Numbered from the stretch's first letter, positions 7,690-15,265 are shown. The stretch: DNA of 64,000 nucleotides from an uncultured Lachnospiraceae bacterium (GCA_946554445.1 CAMNSD010000018.1:1-64000); one strand, 5' to 3'. The notes: generated by a model from the letters alone, not told the origin. Translations and numbers: made by a program.

Positions 7690-7848
7690 ATGGCAACAGT
7701 TAATTTCGCAGCAAATTCATTTGCAACAACTTTAGTTGTTTATTATCTGCATAGCGAACATTATGAGGCACTGTTCAGTAAAGAAAAAGAGCAGAGCTTG
7801 GTTAAGATGCGCTCATGCAAGATAAGAAAAAGGCGAAAAACTGTGTGA
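7690..7848 (+). CDS. Small basic protein, 52 aa
   Basis: Short gene with AAAGGA before ATG 7690. The upstream part of the open frame (from 7528) overlaps the previous gene and the operator-like palindrome, so I exclude it. The product has a hydrophobic central stretch (FATTLVVYYLHS) and a very basic C-terminus (RSCKIRKRRKTV). It could be a small DNA-binding or membrane-associated peptide. Function unknown. Confidence 0.5.
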   Translation: MATVNFAANSFATTLVVYYLHSEHYEALFSKEKEQSLVKMRSCKIRKRRKTV

Positions 7849-7901
7849 TGTCTGTAGGCTGGTCTTTTAGGAGGCTGCCAATATAAAACATGGATTGCTT
7901 G

Positions 7902-7936
7902 TACCGCTTATCTTAAATGAGGTAGGCGGTATTTTT
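7902..7936 (+). terminator. Hairpin terminator before the tRNA array
   Basis: TACCGC (7902-7907) pairs with GCGGTA (7926-7931), followed by TTTTT. It would separate the 52-aa gene's transcript from the tRNA array that begins at 7939. Confidence 0.6.
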
Positions 7937-7938
7937 AT

Positions 7939-8011
7939 GTTCCATTAGCTCAGTTGGGAGAGCACTCGACTTTTAATCGAGTGGTCATGGGTTCGAGTCC
8001 CATATGGAACA
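7939..8011 (+). tRNA. tRNA-Lys (anticodon TTT)
   Basis: A complete 73-nt cloverleaf: acceptor GTTCCAT/ATGGAAC with discriminator A, D-arm TAGCTCAGTTGGGAGAGCA, anticodon loop CTTTTAA (TTT), and T-arm ATGGG-TTCGAGT-CCCAT. The 3' CCA is not encoded. It is the first of five tRNA or tRNA-like genes placed between element genes, so it is probably a mobile-element copy rather than the host's only tRNA-Lys. Confidence 0.95.
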
Positions 8012-8052
8012 CTACCGCCTGATATTGATTCTGATAACAGGAGGTGAGGATC

Positions 8053-8307
8053 ATGGTGAATTTGCCGGTTATAGATATGGTGAGGACAGGACAAAACATA
8101 GGAAGGCTGCGGAAGCAGGCGGGATTATCTGTAAAGGATCTGCAGGATATTTTTGGCTTTGCCACACCGCAGGCTATATACAAGTGGCAGCAAGGCGCTG
8201 CGCTGCCGACCATAGACAATCTGGTGGTGCTTGCAGCGGTTTTGCAGGTGCGCATGGATGATATTCTGGTTACTGATGCGGCAGCGCAGATACGGATCAG
8301 CGCATGA
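8053..8307 (+). CDS. XRE-family helix-turn-helix protein within the tRNA array
   Basis: An 84-residue protein that is almost entirely an HTH_XRE domain: TGQNIGRLRKQAGLSVKDLQ, then the recognition region QAIYKWQQGAALPTIDNL and a closing helix VLQVRMDDILV. ATG 8053 has AGGAGGTGAGGATC before it. It lies between tRNA-Lys and tRNA-Glu, 42 bp after the tRNA-Lys end, so it could be co-transcribed with the tRNAs. Whether it controls them is unknown. Confidence 0.85.
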   Translation: MVNLPVIDMVRTGQNIGRLRKQAGLSVKDLQDIFGFATPQAIYKWQQGAALPTIDNLVVLAAVLQVRMDDILVTDAAAQIRISA

Positions 8308-8340
8308 ATGGAAGATAATAAGCAAAAAAAATAGTGTAAA

Positions 8341-8362
8341 TGCAGGCTGAGAAATGCCTGCA
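8341..8362 (+). repeat. Perfect hairpin between XRE gene and tRNA-Glu
   Basis: TGCAGGC (8341-8347) pairs with GCCTGCA (8356-8362) across an 8-base loop, 4 bp before tRNA-Glu. There is no T-run. It may be a processing signal that separates the tRNA from the mRNA. Confidence 0.5.
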
Positions 8363-8366
8363 GCAA

Positions 8367-8439
8367 GGTTCCCTGGTCTAAAGGTTAGGACACCGGCCTT
8401 TCAAGCCGGAGGTATTGGGTTCAAGTCCCATGGGGATCA
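8367..8439 (+). tRNA. tRNA-Glu (anticodon TTC), slightly degenerate
   Basis: A 73-nt cloverleaf with anticodon stem CCGGC/GCCGG and loop CTTTCAA (TTC). The acceptor GGTTCCC/GGGGATC uses two G-T wobble pairs, and the outer pair of the T-stem (TTGGG/CCCAT) is a T-T mismatch. These irregularities suggest a diverged element-borne tRNA rather than a host housekeeping copy. No CCA encoded. Confidence 0.85.
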
Positions 8440-8443
8440 TCAT

Positions 8444-8516
8444 GGCTCCTTAGTCTAAAGGTCAGGACGCCGGCCTCTCAAGCCGGAAATGTCGGGTTCA
8501 AGTCCCGCAGGAGCTA
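8444..8516 (+). tRNA. tRNA-Glu (anticodon CTC)
   Basis: Four bases after the previous tRNA. Acceptor GGCTCCT/AGGAGCT with one wobble pair, anticodon stem CCGGC/GCCGG with loop CTCTCAA (CTC), T-arm TCGGG-TTCAAGT-CCCGC. It is closely similar to the TTC copy, as expected for a tandem duplication that then shifted to read GAG codons. No CCA encoded. Confidence 0.88.
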
Positions 8517-8540
8517 CTGTGGCCATAGGACAGTGGCAGT

Positions 8541-8561
8541 AAAGCGAACGCAGTTCGCTTT
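8541..8561. repeat. Palindromic element between tRNA-Glu and tRNA-Tyr
   Basis: AAAGCGAAC (8541-8549) pairs perfectly with GTTCGCTTT (8553-8561) around a 3-base loop. It shares the AAAGCG-type arm with the hairpin inside the Ser-like tRNA at about 8750, so the two may belong to one family of small palindromic units. I see no gene between 8517 and 8607. Confidence 0.5.
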
Positions 8562-8607
8562 GCAGATATGTGGCTCTGCGCCGACCGACTCCCCCTGGTC
8601 ACATTAT

Positions 8608-8690
8608 GGATGGGTATGCCTAGCGGCGAGGGCAGCGGACTGTAAATCCGTCACACAGAAACACCGCAGGTTCGAGTCCTGCCCCATCCA
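8608..8690 (+). tRNA. tRNA-Tyr (anticodon GTA)
   Basis: An 83-nt class II tRNA. Acceptor GGATGGG/CCCATCC with discriminator A, anticodon stem GCGGA/TCCGT with loop CTGTAAA (GTA), a long variable arm as bacterial tRNA-Tyr has, and a perfect T-arm GCAGG-TTCGAGT-CCTGC. No CCA encoded. The structure is intact, so it is likely functional. Confidence 0.93.
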
Positions 8691-8695
8691 CTTAC

Positions 8696-8831
8696 GTTTG
8701 CGTGTCCGAGTGGTTTATGGTGCCTCTCCGTTCCACTCCGGTCGTCGCAAAGCGGATGTCCCCCGGACATCCTGCGACCTGCTAAGATGGTGTGCGGCAA
8801 CGCACCGAAGGTTCAAATCCTTCCGCAAACG
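8696..8831 (+). tRNA. tRNA-Ser-like locus (GCT) interrupted in the anticodon arm
   Basis: Clear class II tRNA parts: acceptor GTTTGCG (8696-8702) with CGCAAAC (8824-8830), Ser-type D-arm TCCGAGTGG, anticodon loop CTGCTAA (8779-8785, GCT), long variable arm TGTGCGGCAACGCAC and perfect T-arm GAAGG-TTCAAAT-CCTTC. The total is 136 nt instead of about 88. About 50 extra bases (8728-8778) sit just before the anticodon loop and remove the 5' strand of its stem. The extra DNA folds into GGATGTCC/GGACATCC with a 3-base loop, flanked by an imperfect GGTCG..CGCA/TGCGACC pairing. It is either a pseudogene broken by a palindromic element or an intron-like insertion. Confidence 0.7.
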
Positions 8832-8862
8832 CTTCAGAGCCGGGATGAAATGCCCGACTTTC

Positions 8863-9786
8863 TTAGTCGATATCCTCTGGGGTCATGTCTGTACGGAATC
8901 CTTTGAAGACAGCCTGGCGCAGTGAATTTTTCGTGTTGGGCATGTATTCCACGGTGCATACCCGATCCGGATAAACCCAGATGGCAGATTCGTTGCCCGC
9001 ACCTGCAGGGATGGCGGTGAACGGCATGATTCCGCTTTTCTTTAGCTGGCTGACTGCTTCTTTAGTAACGCCCAGTGTTACATGTCCTTTATAAAGATAG
9101 GCACCGTCATGGTATTTTCCAAGGATGATGCTGAAAACCTTATTACTTTTTCGGATATAGCCGCATACGACAAATTCTTCATCAGCCATGCGCTTGAATT
9201 TGATCCAGTCCTTTGTACGCTTGCCGGGATAATACAGGCTGGCAGCTCTTTTGGCAACTACGCCCTCCAGTTCCTTTTCATCGGCAGCGCGGAACAATCC
9301 AATGCCATCCGTGGGGATATAGCGGGATATGGCAATAAGGCGGTTCTCGCGGATGGATGACCGCAGGATTTCCTTGCGTTCAAGGAGCGGCTGGTCCATG
9401 ATACTGCGGCTGCCTTCATAAAGGCAGTCATAAGCGACAAAGGAGGCAGGGTATTTTGAGGCTGCCAGCTCAATCTTAAAACGGTCTGTCAGAAAGGTAC
9501 GCCGCTGTAGTTCAAAAAAATCAGGGACACCGTTCCGAAGTACCACCAGTTCACCGTCAAGCACAGTCCGCTCCGAGACGTTGTGGTGGAGGTTTTTCAG
9601 TTCAGGGAATCTGGGGAGCAGTTCCATATTTCTCTTATTCCGTAAGCAGGTGCCGTTTAGATCAAAATAGCCGATGCATCTGCAGCCGTCCAGCTTCAGC
9701 TCATAGATCCAACTGTCATCATTGAAGGGTTCCTGCATCTGCGCGATCAGCATGGGACTGATTTTTTTATTCTCGAACAAATCCAT
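8863..9786 (-). CDS. ligD: ATP-dependent DNA ligase (LigD ligase-domain type)
   Basis: Seals double-strand breaks in bacterial non-homologous end joining. The nucleotidyltransferase motif ELKLDGCR places the adenylated lysine at Lys31, followed by DGELVV (motif III region), EGVVAKR (IV) and DWIKFKR (V). An OB-fold forms the last third. At 307 residues it is the ligase domain only, lacking the polymerase and nuclease domains of large LigD proteins. Its ATG overlaps the stop of the Ku gene (TAATG), so the two are made together. Unlike LigA, it uses ATP. Confidence 0.93.
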   Translation of the reverse strand: MDLFENKKISPMLIAQMQEPFNDDSWIYELKLDGCRCIGYFDLNGTCLRNKRNMELLPRFPELKNLHHNVSERTVLDGELVVLRNGVPDFFELQRRTFLTDRFKIELAASKYPASFVAYDCLYEGSRSIMDQPLLERKEILRSSIRENRLIAISRYIPTDGIGLFRAADEKELEGVVAKRAASLYYPGKRTKDWIKFKRMADEEFVVCGYIRKSNKVFSIILGKYHDGAYLYKGHVTLGVTKEAVSQLKKSGIMPFTAIPAGAGNESAIWVYPDRVCTVEYMPNTKNSLRQAVFKGFRTDMTPEDID

Positions 9787-10574
9787 TACGCTGTCCCCGT
9801 CTTTTTCCGCCCGCTTCCTTTGGACATCTCCAGACTTTTCTGAAGGGCTTCCATCAGGTCGATCACATTGCCCGGTTCACTGGTATCGGCGGTAACAATT
9901 TCCTGCCCTTGTATCTTTTTCATAATCGCATCCCGCAGCCTTGCCTGGTACTCATCCCTAAAGTCTTCGGGAACAAAAGGCTTAGTCATATTTTCCACCA
10001 GCATTTTTGCCATATCCAGTTCGTTCTTGTCAACCGCAACTTTGGGCATCTGTTTCGGTACGGCGGCAATTTCATCATGGTAAAACAGTGTCTTGACAAT
10101 CATACCTTCCTTGGTCGGATAGAGAACCAGAAGTTTTTCGTTGGTTCCCATGACGGTTTTTGCGATGGCTACCTTCTTTTGGGAGAGCAGCGCCTGACGC
10201 AGCAGCTCATATGCTTTTTCCGCACCGGTGTCGGGTATGGCATAGTAGTCTTTTTCATAATAAATGGAATTGATCTCCGCTATTTTGGCAAATTGAAGGA
10301 TGTGGATTGTCTTGTCCTTTCTGGTCTTAATTTTCTCCAGATCGTCATCCGTCATTACCACATATTTGTCCTTCTCATATTCGTATCCTTTGATGATGTC
10401 GTCCGGACCTACTTCCTTATTGCAGTGGCTGCAGTATTTTTTGTATTTGATGCGTGCCTTGCTTTCTTTGTCAAGCTGGTTAAAGTGGATGTCATTGTCT
10501 ATGGTGGTCTTATACAGTCCGACTGGAATCAGTACAAGTCCCATGGAAATAGAGCCTTTGTGCGCAACGGCCAT
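9786..10574 (-). CDS. ku: Ku family DNA end-binding protein
   Basis: Homodimeric ring that loads on broken DNA ends and recruits the ligase encoded next to it. Start at 10574 gives the typical N-terminus MAVAHKGSISMGLVLIPV, with GAAGGAATT before it, while the longer open frame has no such support. A CSHCNKEV segment and the central beta-barrel sequence follow, ending in a basic tail KGSGRKKTGTA, as bacterial Ku often does. Length is 262 residues, normal for the family. Together with the ligase it forms a minimal two-gene NHEJ unit carried by the element. Confidence 0.94.
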   Translation of the reverse strand: MAVAHKGSISMGLVLIPVGLYKTTIDNDIHFNQLDKESKARIKYKKYCSHCNKEVGPDDIIKGYEYEKDKYVVMTDDDLEKIKTRKDKTIHILQFAKIAEINSIYYEKDYYAIPDTGAEKAYELLRQALLSQKKVAIAKTVMGTNEKLLVLYPTKEGMIVKTLFYHDEIAAVPKQMPKVAVDKNELDMAKMLVENMTKPFVPEDFRDEYQARLRDAIMKKIQGQEIVTADTSEPGNVIDLMEALQKSLEMSKGSGRKKTGTA

Positions 10575-10644
10575 AGTAATTCCTTCTTTCTTTTTTACGA
10601 TTAGTGTCTGTAATTTAGGCATTTTCATACAGGAGTAGGAAAAA

Positions 10645-10669
10645 GAAAAGGACTGGCGCAGCCAGTCCA
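10645..10669 (-). terminator. Terminator of the 10677 gene
   Basis: GGACTGGC (10650-10657) pairs with GCCAGTCC (10661-10668) around GCA. On the minus strand the stem is followed by TTTTCTTTTT. It ends the small nuclease-like gene and insulates the Ku-ligase pair. Confidence 0.85.
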
Positions 10670-10676
10670 GTTTCCT

Positions 10677-11318
10677 TTATTTTCTGTTTATGAATCTGTC
10701 GGTGGCAAGTGTCATGGCGGCGAGGACAAAAGCACGTTGTTCCTCATCCGGAATATTTTCTGCCAGGGACGAAATCTCGTCAAATAATTGTGTTTTTCTT
10801 TCAGAACCGGGAACAGACAATGGCAGAACCACCAGCTTCATCAGGTCATCATCTGTAAGTAAAAATCCGGAATGGATTTTCTGACGGATGGATTCTAATT
10901 CGGCGTTTCCATCCATGCGGGACAGGAAGACCTGCTCTGGGTGTAAGATCAGGCATCCAAAATCAAAAACCGATTCAGCCCTTTCCACATCGCCGGTATA
11001 GATAATGATGAGATGCAGATTAAACCTGCCATCTCCTTTGTCATACCTTTCCATGATTTTTGCAATTTGTTCCGGATATTTAATCATATCTGCTTTGTGG
11101 CATCCGGATGTGTATTCCACAACTGCATAGGCTCCGTCTTCCAACAGGAACAGACTGTCAATGAAGCCGTCCCTTAGCGGAATTGCCGGGAGCAGCTCAC
11201 GGATGGGTGGGAGTTCGATTCCAAAGACGGTAAAAATTTTTCCTTTATATGCCTGTGCAAGAACCTTATGTAAATCCTCCCTGTCAGGACTGTTCTTTCC
11301 TTTTGAAATTGTATTCAT
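10677..11318 (-). CDS. Rpn-related PD-(D/E)XK nuclease-like protein
   Basis: A 213-residue protein with the fold pattern of Rpn/transposase-like PD-(D/E)XK proteins: DGFIDSLFLLEDGAYAVVEYTS (about residues 50-71), where Asp and the Glu of VVEY take the nuclease positions, but the usual following Gln/Lys is not obvious. The C-terminal part is helical (LTDDDLMKLVVLPL, EEQRAFVLAAM). GGAGG precedes the ATG. It may be an inactive or diverged relative of the neighbour at 11469. Rpn proteins are implicated in recombination and, in some cases, phage defence. Confidence 0.55.
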   Translation of the reverse strand: MNTISKGKNSPDREDLHKVLAQAYKGKIFTVFGIELPPIRELLPAIPLRDGFIDSLFLLEDGAYAVVEYTSGCHKADMIKYPEQIAKIMERYDKGDGRFNLHLIIIYTGDVERAESVFDFGCLILHPEQVFLSRMDGNAELESIRQKIHSGFLLTDDDLMKLVVLPLSVPGSERKTQLFDEISSLAENIPDEEQRAFVLAAMTLATDRFINRK

Positions 11319-11409
11319 TTTTCCTCCAATCTACGATATGCAAAATCAGGGAAAGTATAACACTCTCCCTGATAATAATGTTACTGCCTCTTTCGTTTTT
11401 ATTCGCATC

Positions 11410-11460
11410 CTACTTCAATATTTTCCCGATTTCTCTGTAATAGAGTCATAGGGTATACCC
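11410..11460 (-). pseudogene. Fragment of an Rpn-family gene
   Basis: On the minus strand a short reading frame encodes MTLLQRNRENIEVGCE and then stops. The intact neighbour contains MTLLQRDRENIELGRE at the matching place (about 11619-11665), and the DNA is alike too. This is the leftover of a second copy of that gene, truncated on both sides. Confidence 0.6.
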
Positions 11461-11468
11461 TTTACAGC

Positions 11469-12305
11469 TTAATCATTTTCATAGTCAGATATAACAGAGT
11501 TGACATATTCAAGTTCAAGCTGCAAGGACGATGAAATGCTCTCATTATCCATGCCCTTATTATAGAGCTTGATGATTTTAGTGGCAGAAATGCTGCCTTC
11601 TTCACGTCCTTCTTCACGCCCTAATTCAATATTTTCCCTATCTCTCTGCAATAAAGTCATATACTCGACCTCCATTTCCTTACTCTCTTTTACCTCAGTA
11701 ACCTTTTTATGGATCTCTTTTATGAGCGGGCTTCTTGCCTGCGCTGCAAAGTCATCCGTTGTATTTTCTACATAAGAAAGAAATTCCTGCATTTCGGGAT
11801 CAACGTCGTGCATGTTGCCTTTGGTATTCAGGAAAATCTTTGTGGTTTCATCCCCCAGTGTGAGGAAAGGGCTCTCCACGCACCTGTTCTCAAAGGTGTA
11901 GATATGGCGGCGCTCTCCAAACGGATCAAAGGTACAGATAAAAATGACAAAGGATTTTTTCAGTTTCCTGTAATCTTCCCCTGCAGAAATGATGTCAAGG
12001 TCTATATTTCCCTGATAGTACCTCGACCTCTTGGGGAGAATGGACTTTTTCTGCTTCCCACGTTCCATCTCTACATTGTATACCGTTCCCTTGTCATCGT
12101 TGATGTATACGTCGAGCCGGATGCCTTTTCCGTCATAGATCATATTGATGGTTTTCTGCGTGGCAGGCATGGAAACTTCCCGTATGGAAACGCCCGGTAT
12201 TTTTTCTAAAACTTTTCTGCAGATCTCCTTATCGCTCATAACCTTTGCAAAAAGGAAATCGTCCTCTAGATTTAACTGCTGGATGGTTTTGTCTGTGTTT
12301 GACAT
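11469..12305 (-). CDS. Rpn family recombination-promoting nuclease / PD-(D/E)XK transposase-like
   Basis: A 278-residue member of the large family labelled PD-(D/E)XK nuclease family transposase or Rpn. The N-terminus has the standard LEDDFLFAKVMSDKEICRKVLE. The nuclease core includes GIRLDVYINDDKGTVYNVEMER (about residues 79-100), giving Asp and Glu metal ligands. The C-terminus carries the tandem GREEGREEG motif typical of the family. No terminal repeats or target duplications are visible around it, so it is not an insertion sequence in the normal sense. A partial second copy lies just downstream. Confidence 0.85.
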   Translation of the reverse strand: MSNTDKTIQQLNLEDDFLFAKVMSDKEICRKVLEKIPGVSIREVSMPATQKTINMIYDGKGIRLDVYINDDKGTVYNVEMERGKQKKSILPKRSRYYQGNIDLDIISAGEDYRKLKKSFVIFICTFDPFGERRHIYTFENRCVESPFLTLGDETTKIFLNTKGNMHDVDPEMQEFLSYVENTTDDFAAQARSPLIKEIHKKVTEVKESKEMEVEYMTLLQRDRENIELGREEGREEGSISATKIIKLYNKGMDNESISSSLQLELEYVNSVISDYEND

Positions 12306-12456
12306 AAATATACCTCTCTTTCTCTTATTATAGCATGGTGCCGCCGTTTTGTCAGTTGCGGTTTGAAAATTGTTTTACAGTTTTGGCTGGGAGCCTTTAG
12401 AAGTTAAATGCTCTTAATAAATAAGGACTCTGCAGGGTAGAAATACTTGAAAAATT

Positions 12457-12945
12457 TTATGGAAGAAGAGCTGCTGTTCCATTAGTAAGGTGAAAAGGGG
12501 AACCCGGCGCACCAGATTCCCGTTTCTCTTCTTTTTGCTTTACAGTAAAAAGTTCTGCCATTACTCTTGCAACATGAAATTCAACCGTTAATCGGTCACA
12601 TTCCCATACGCTCATATGCGTCTGGATGAAGTCCTCCAGATCCTCAAGCAAGACATGGTTGAACGTATCAGTTAGGGTATTTTCCAAAGCCTTGGCATCT
12701 ATGGATGTGCCTTCCAGCCGTTTACATACCTGCTTTATCCATTTATACTTATTGCTGGCATAAGTGGAATCAGCATGGAACATATTCCAGTCATACAGCA
12801 TATAGCACGCGGTCCATCGCTGCCAGAGGACATCCGTGATGTCATTCTCACAGATGAAAATATTTTCCAGCGCTGCTTCTGCCGGTGTGTTTCCGGCGGG
12901 GAGACCTGTTAATGTTACCTGCAACGGAATGCCTGAAATGTTCAT
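12457..12945 (-). CDS. Uncharacterised protein, 162 aa
   Basis: An unrecognised soluble protein behind a strong AGGAGG site. The central part is helical with many Trp and Tyr residues (VLWQRWTACYMLYDWNMFH, about residues 39-57). It lies downstream of the NAD-dependent ligase in the same direction, separated from it by a 12-bp hairpin, so it may be partly co-expressed. No domain or motif recognised. Confidence 0.65.
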   Translation of the reverse strand: MNISGIPLQVTLTGLPAGNTPAEAALENIFICENDITDVLWQRWTACYMLYDWNMFHADSTYASNKYKWIKQVCKRLEGTSIDAKALENTLTDTFNHVLLEDLEDFIQTHMSVWECDRLTVEFHVARVMAELFTVKQKEEKRESGAPGSPFHLTNGTAALLP

Positions 12946-12973
12946 CTGTCGTATCCTCCTTCGTCTTTTATGT

Positions 12974-13005
12974 CCCAGATGCAGACTGTGTTATCTGCAT
13001 CTGGG
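12974..13005 (-). terminator. Strong hairpin after ligA
   Basis: CCCAGATGCAGA (12974-12985) pairs perfectly with TCTGCATCTGGG (12994-13005) around an 8-base loop. On the minus strand no long T-run follows, so it may act as a weak terminator or as a 3' end stabiliser. Confidence 0.6.
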
Positions 13006-13028
13006 GATCAGGTAAAAACCGGTCATGC

Positions 13029-15050
13029 TCAGGAAGCAATCATATCCAGAAATTCCTGCTCAGTCAGTACCCTCACGCCGAGCTGTTGCGCCTTTGCCAG
13101 TTTGCTGCCGGCTTTCTCGCCGCAGATCAGGTAGTCCGTCTTTTTGGTGACGGAGCTGCCGGGTGTGGCGCCGAGGCTGATGATCTTGGCGTTGATACCG
13201 TCGCGGGTAAAGTTCTCAAGTTTTCCTGTAGCTACGATAGTGCATCCTGCAAATGTGCTGTTATTTGTCATATTGTTCTCCTCTCCGGATGCCTGTGCAT
13301 CCAAACCATTGTCAAAGTGTAATTCTTTCTGTAAGTTCCTCCATAACAGGATGTGGTCCGAATTGCGAAACCACTCATGGATATTGCTGCTCATAACGCT
13401 GCCGATCCCTTCAAGGCAGGTAAAATCAAAGCGGTCAAGTGCAGCCAGCTCCAGATCCCGCAAGTTCCCATGGAAATGTCCTTCCAGTATCCTGCTGGCC
13501 GTCCTGCCGATCAGGGGGATGTCCATTGCCACCACAAAGCGTACAAAGGTGGTGTTGCGGCTTTCATTGATGGAAGCAATCAGGTTCTCATAGGATTTTT
13601 CCCCGAAGCCTTCCAGTGCGGTGATCTCATCCCGGTAGCGGTCAAGGTGGTATAAATCCTGATAGCCCTTTAAGGCGCCGATCCGGATGAGCTGATCCAG
13701 GGTTGCCTCCGAAAGCCCCCTGATGTTCATGGCTTTCTTCTCCGCAAAATGGACAAAACGCTGAAGGATGCGGCTGCCGCATTCAGGATTGTCACAGTGG
13801 AGTGTTTCCACAATGCGTCCCCTGTCACCGGCTCTGGAGTAGATGCGCGTGGGCTGCCCGCAGCAGGGACAGGTTTTCGGCACCATGTCCGCGTATGCGC
13901 CACGGTCAAGATTCTCCTCCACATGGGGGATGATCATGTTCCGTTTGCATATAAGGATGCGGCATCCGGGGTGCAGTTCCAATTCTTTTATGAAGGACAG
14001 GTTGTGCAGGGAAGCTCTTGTAACGATACAGCCGTCTATCTCTACCGGATCAAATACTGCAACGGGAGCAATCTCACCGCTGCGGCCAGTCTGCCATTCA
14101 ATAGAGCGGAAGACTGTTTCGTAGGTGTCATCCTCGAATTTGAAGGCAATGCCGTCGTTGTAATGGTGTCCGGTCCTGCCGAGGCTTGCGGAATAGGAAA
14201 GGCTGTCATAGCGCAGCACCATCCCGTCAATGGGAATATCCGAACGCTCTGCAAGGTCTTTCAAAGTCTGGATCTGCTTTTCAATATCTTCCGCAGATGA
14301 ACCTGCCGGAACCGGCACAAAAGGACAGACCCCGAAACCGTAATCCATCATGAAAAGCAGCAGTGCGCTGCGGCTGTCCCGTATGTCAGGGAACTCGTCC
14401 ATGCCTTCAAGATGGTTAAAGGCGAAAAAGCTGACTGCCCGTTCCCTGCAGGTGTTTGCGTCCAGACACCGGATGGAGCCGGAGGCAAGGTTCCTTGCGT
14501 TGCGGTAAGGCTTTCCGTCGCTGCCGGTAAGCGTATCCTTTAAGCGTTCAAAATCGCCCTTATGGATGAAGCCTTCGCCGGATAATTCAAGGCGTTCCTT
14601 ATAGGGGATGGATAACGGCACGTTCCGGAAGGCGGGAATGTTGTGGGTAATGAGTTCCCCTTCATCGCCGTCGCCTCTGGTGGAGCCTTCCACAAGTTCC
14701 CCGTTTTCATAAACGAGTTTTACGGTAAGCCCGTCCAGTTTCAGCATAAGCAGCGCCGCATGGTTTTTGACAAAAGAAACCAGATCGTTCACCAGTTTGG
14801 TCTTGTCCAGTGAAAGCAGCGGGATGGTATGCCGTACCTTTTCCAGACGGCTGACTGCCTTGTAGCCTACAGTCTGGGTAGGGGAATTGCTCAGGATGAT
14901 CCCTGTTTCCTTCTCCATGCGTGCCAGTTCGTCATAAAGATGGTCGTAAACGGCATCAGATACGCTGGGTGCATTTTCATTGTAGTATTCGTGGCGGTAC
15001 TGGTTGAGCTTATCCACCAGTTCGTGAATACGTTCTGTTGTCTGTGACAT
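13029..15050 (-). CDS. ligA: NAD-dependent DNA ligase LigA
   Basis: Joins nicks using NAD+. The 673-residue protein has the full family layout: an N-terminal Ia domain (HEYYNENAPSVSDAVYD), an adenylation domain with KLDG at residues 104-107 (Lys104 adenylated), an OB-fold, a four-Cys zinc finger (CPCCG ... CDNPECG), a helix-hairpin-helix region, and a C-terminal BRCT domain (FAGCTIVATGKL to the end). Several residues around the active site differ from housekeeping LigA (MLKLDGLTVKL), so this is likely a second, element-borne ligase. AGAGGTAAAACG precedes the ATG. Expression starts about 320 bp upstream through an attenuator leader. Confidence 0.94.
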   Translation of the reverse strand: MSQTTERIHELVDKLNQYRHEYYNENAPSVSDAVYDHLYDELARMEKETGIILSNSPTQTVGYKAVSRLEKVRHTIPLLSLDKTKLVNDLVSFVKNHAALLMLKLDGLTVKLVYENGELVEGSTRGDGDEGELITHNIPAFRNVPLSIPYKERLELSGEGFIHKGDFERLKDTLTGSDGKPYRNARNLASGSIRCLDANTCRERAVSFFAFNHLEGMDEFPDIRDSRSALLLFMMDYGFGVCPFVPVPAGSSAEDIEKQIQTLKDLAERSDIPIDGMVLRYDSLSYSASLGRTGHHYNDGIAFKFEDDTYETVFRSIEWQTGRSGEIAPVAVFDPVEIDGCIVTRASLHNLSFIKELELHPGCRILICKRNMIIPHVEENLDRGAYADMVPKTCPCCGQPTRIYSRAGDRGRIVETLHCDNPECGSRILQRFVHFAEKKAMNIRGLSEATLDQLIRIGALKGYQDLYHLDRYRDEITALEGFGEKSYENLIASINESRNTTFVRFVVAMDIPLIGRTASRILEGHFHGNLRDLELAALDRFDFTCLEGIGSVMSSNIHEWFRNSDHILLWRNLQKELHFDNGLDAQASGEENNMTNNSTFAGCTIVATGKLENFTRDGINAKIISLGATPGSSVTKKTDYLICGEKAGSKLAKAQQLGVRVLTEQEFLDMIAS

Positions 15051-15265
15051 TCGTTTTACCTCTTTTCTTTTTTATTTTTGCCAGTGAATTTGTGAATCCC
15101 TGTTTCCGGCCTCCTTTCCTGAACTCGCCTGTCGCCTCGTTGTTGCGGTATTCGCGCAAAAAAGGCAGGAGATGATGACGGCTATTTGCCGTAGTTATTC
15201 CTGCCTGCGTACAGATATGCTGTATGACAGTCTGCAATATGATTGGTCATGCAGACATAAAAAAG

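Noticed and set aside
8533-8925. A 130-aa plus-strand reading frame
   Set aside because: It runs straight through tRNA-Tyr and the Ser-like tRNA and has no ribosome site.
10677-12305. Insertion sequence
   Set aside because: Rpn-family proteins are often labelled transposases, but no terminal inverted repeats or target duplications are visible.
15010-15237. A 75-aa minus-strand frame upstream of ligA
   Set aside because: Lies in the leader and overlaps the ligA start; no ribosome site.
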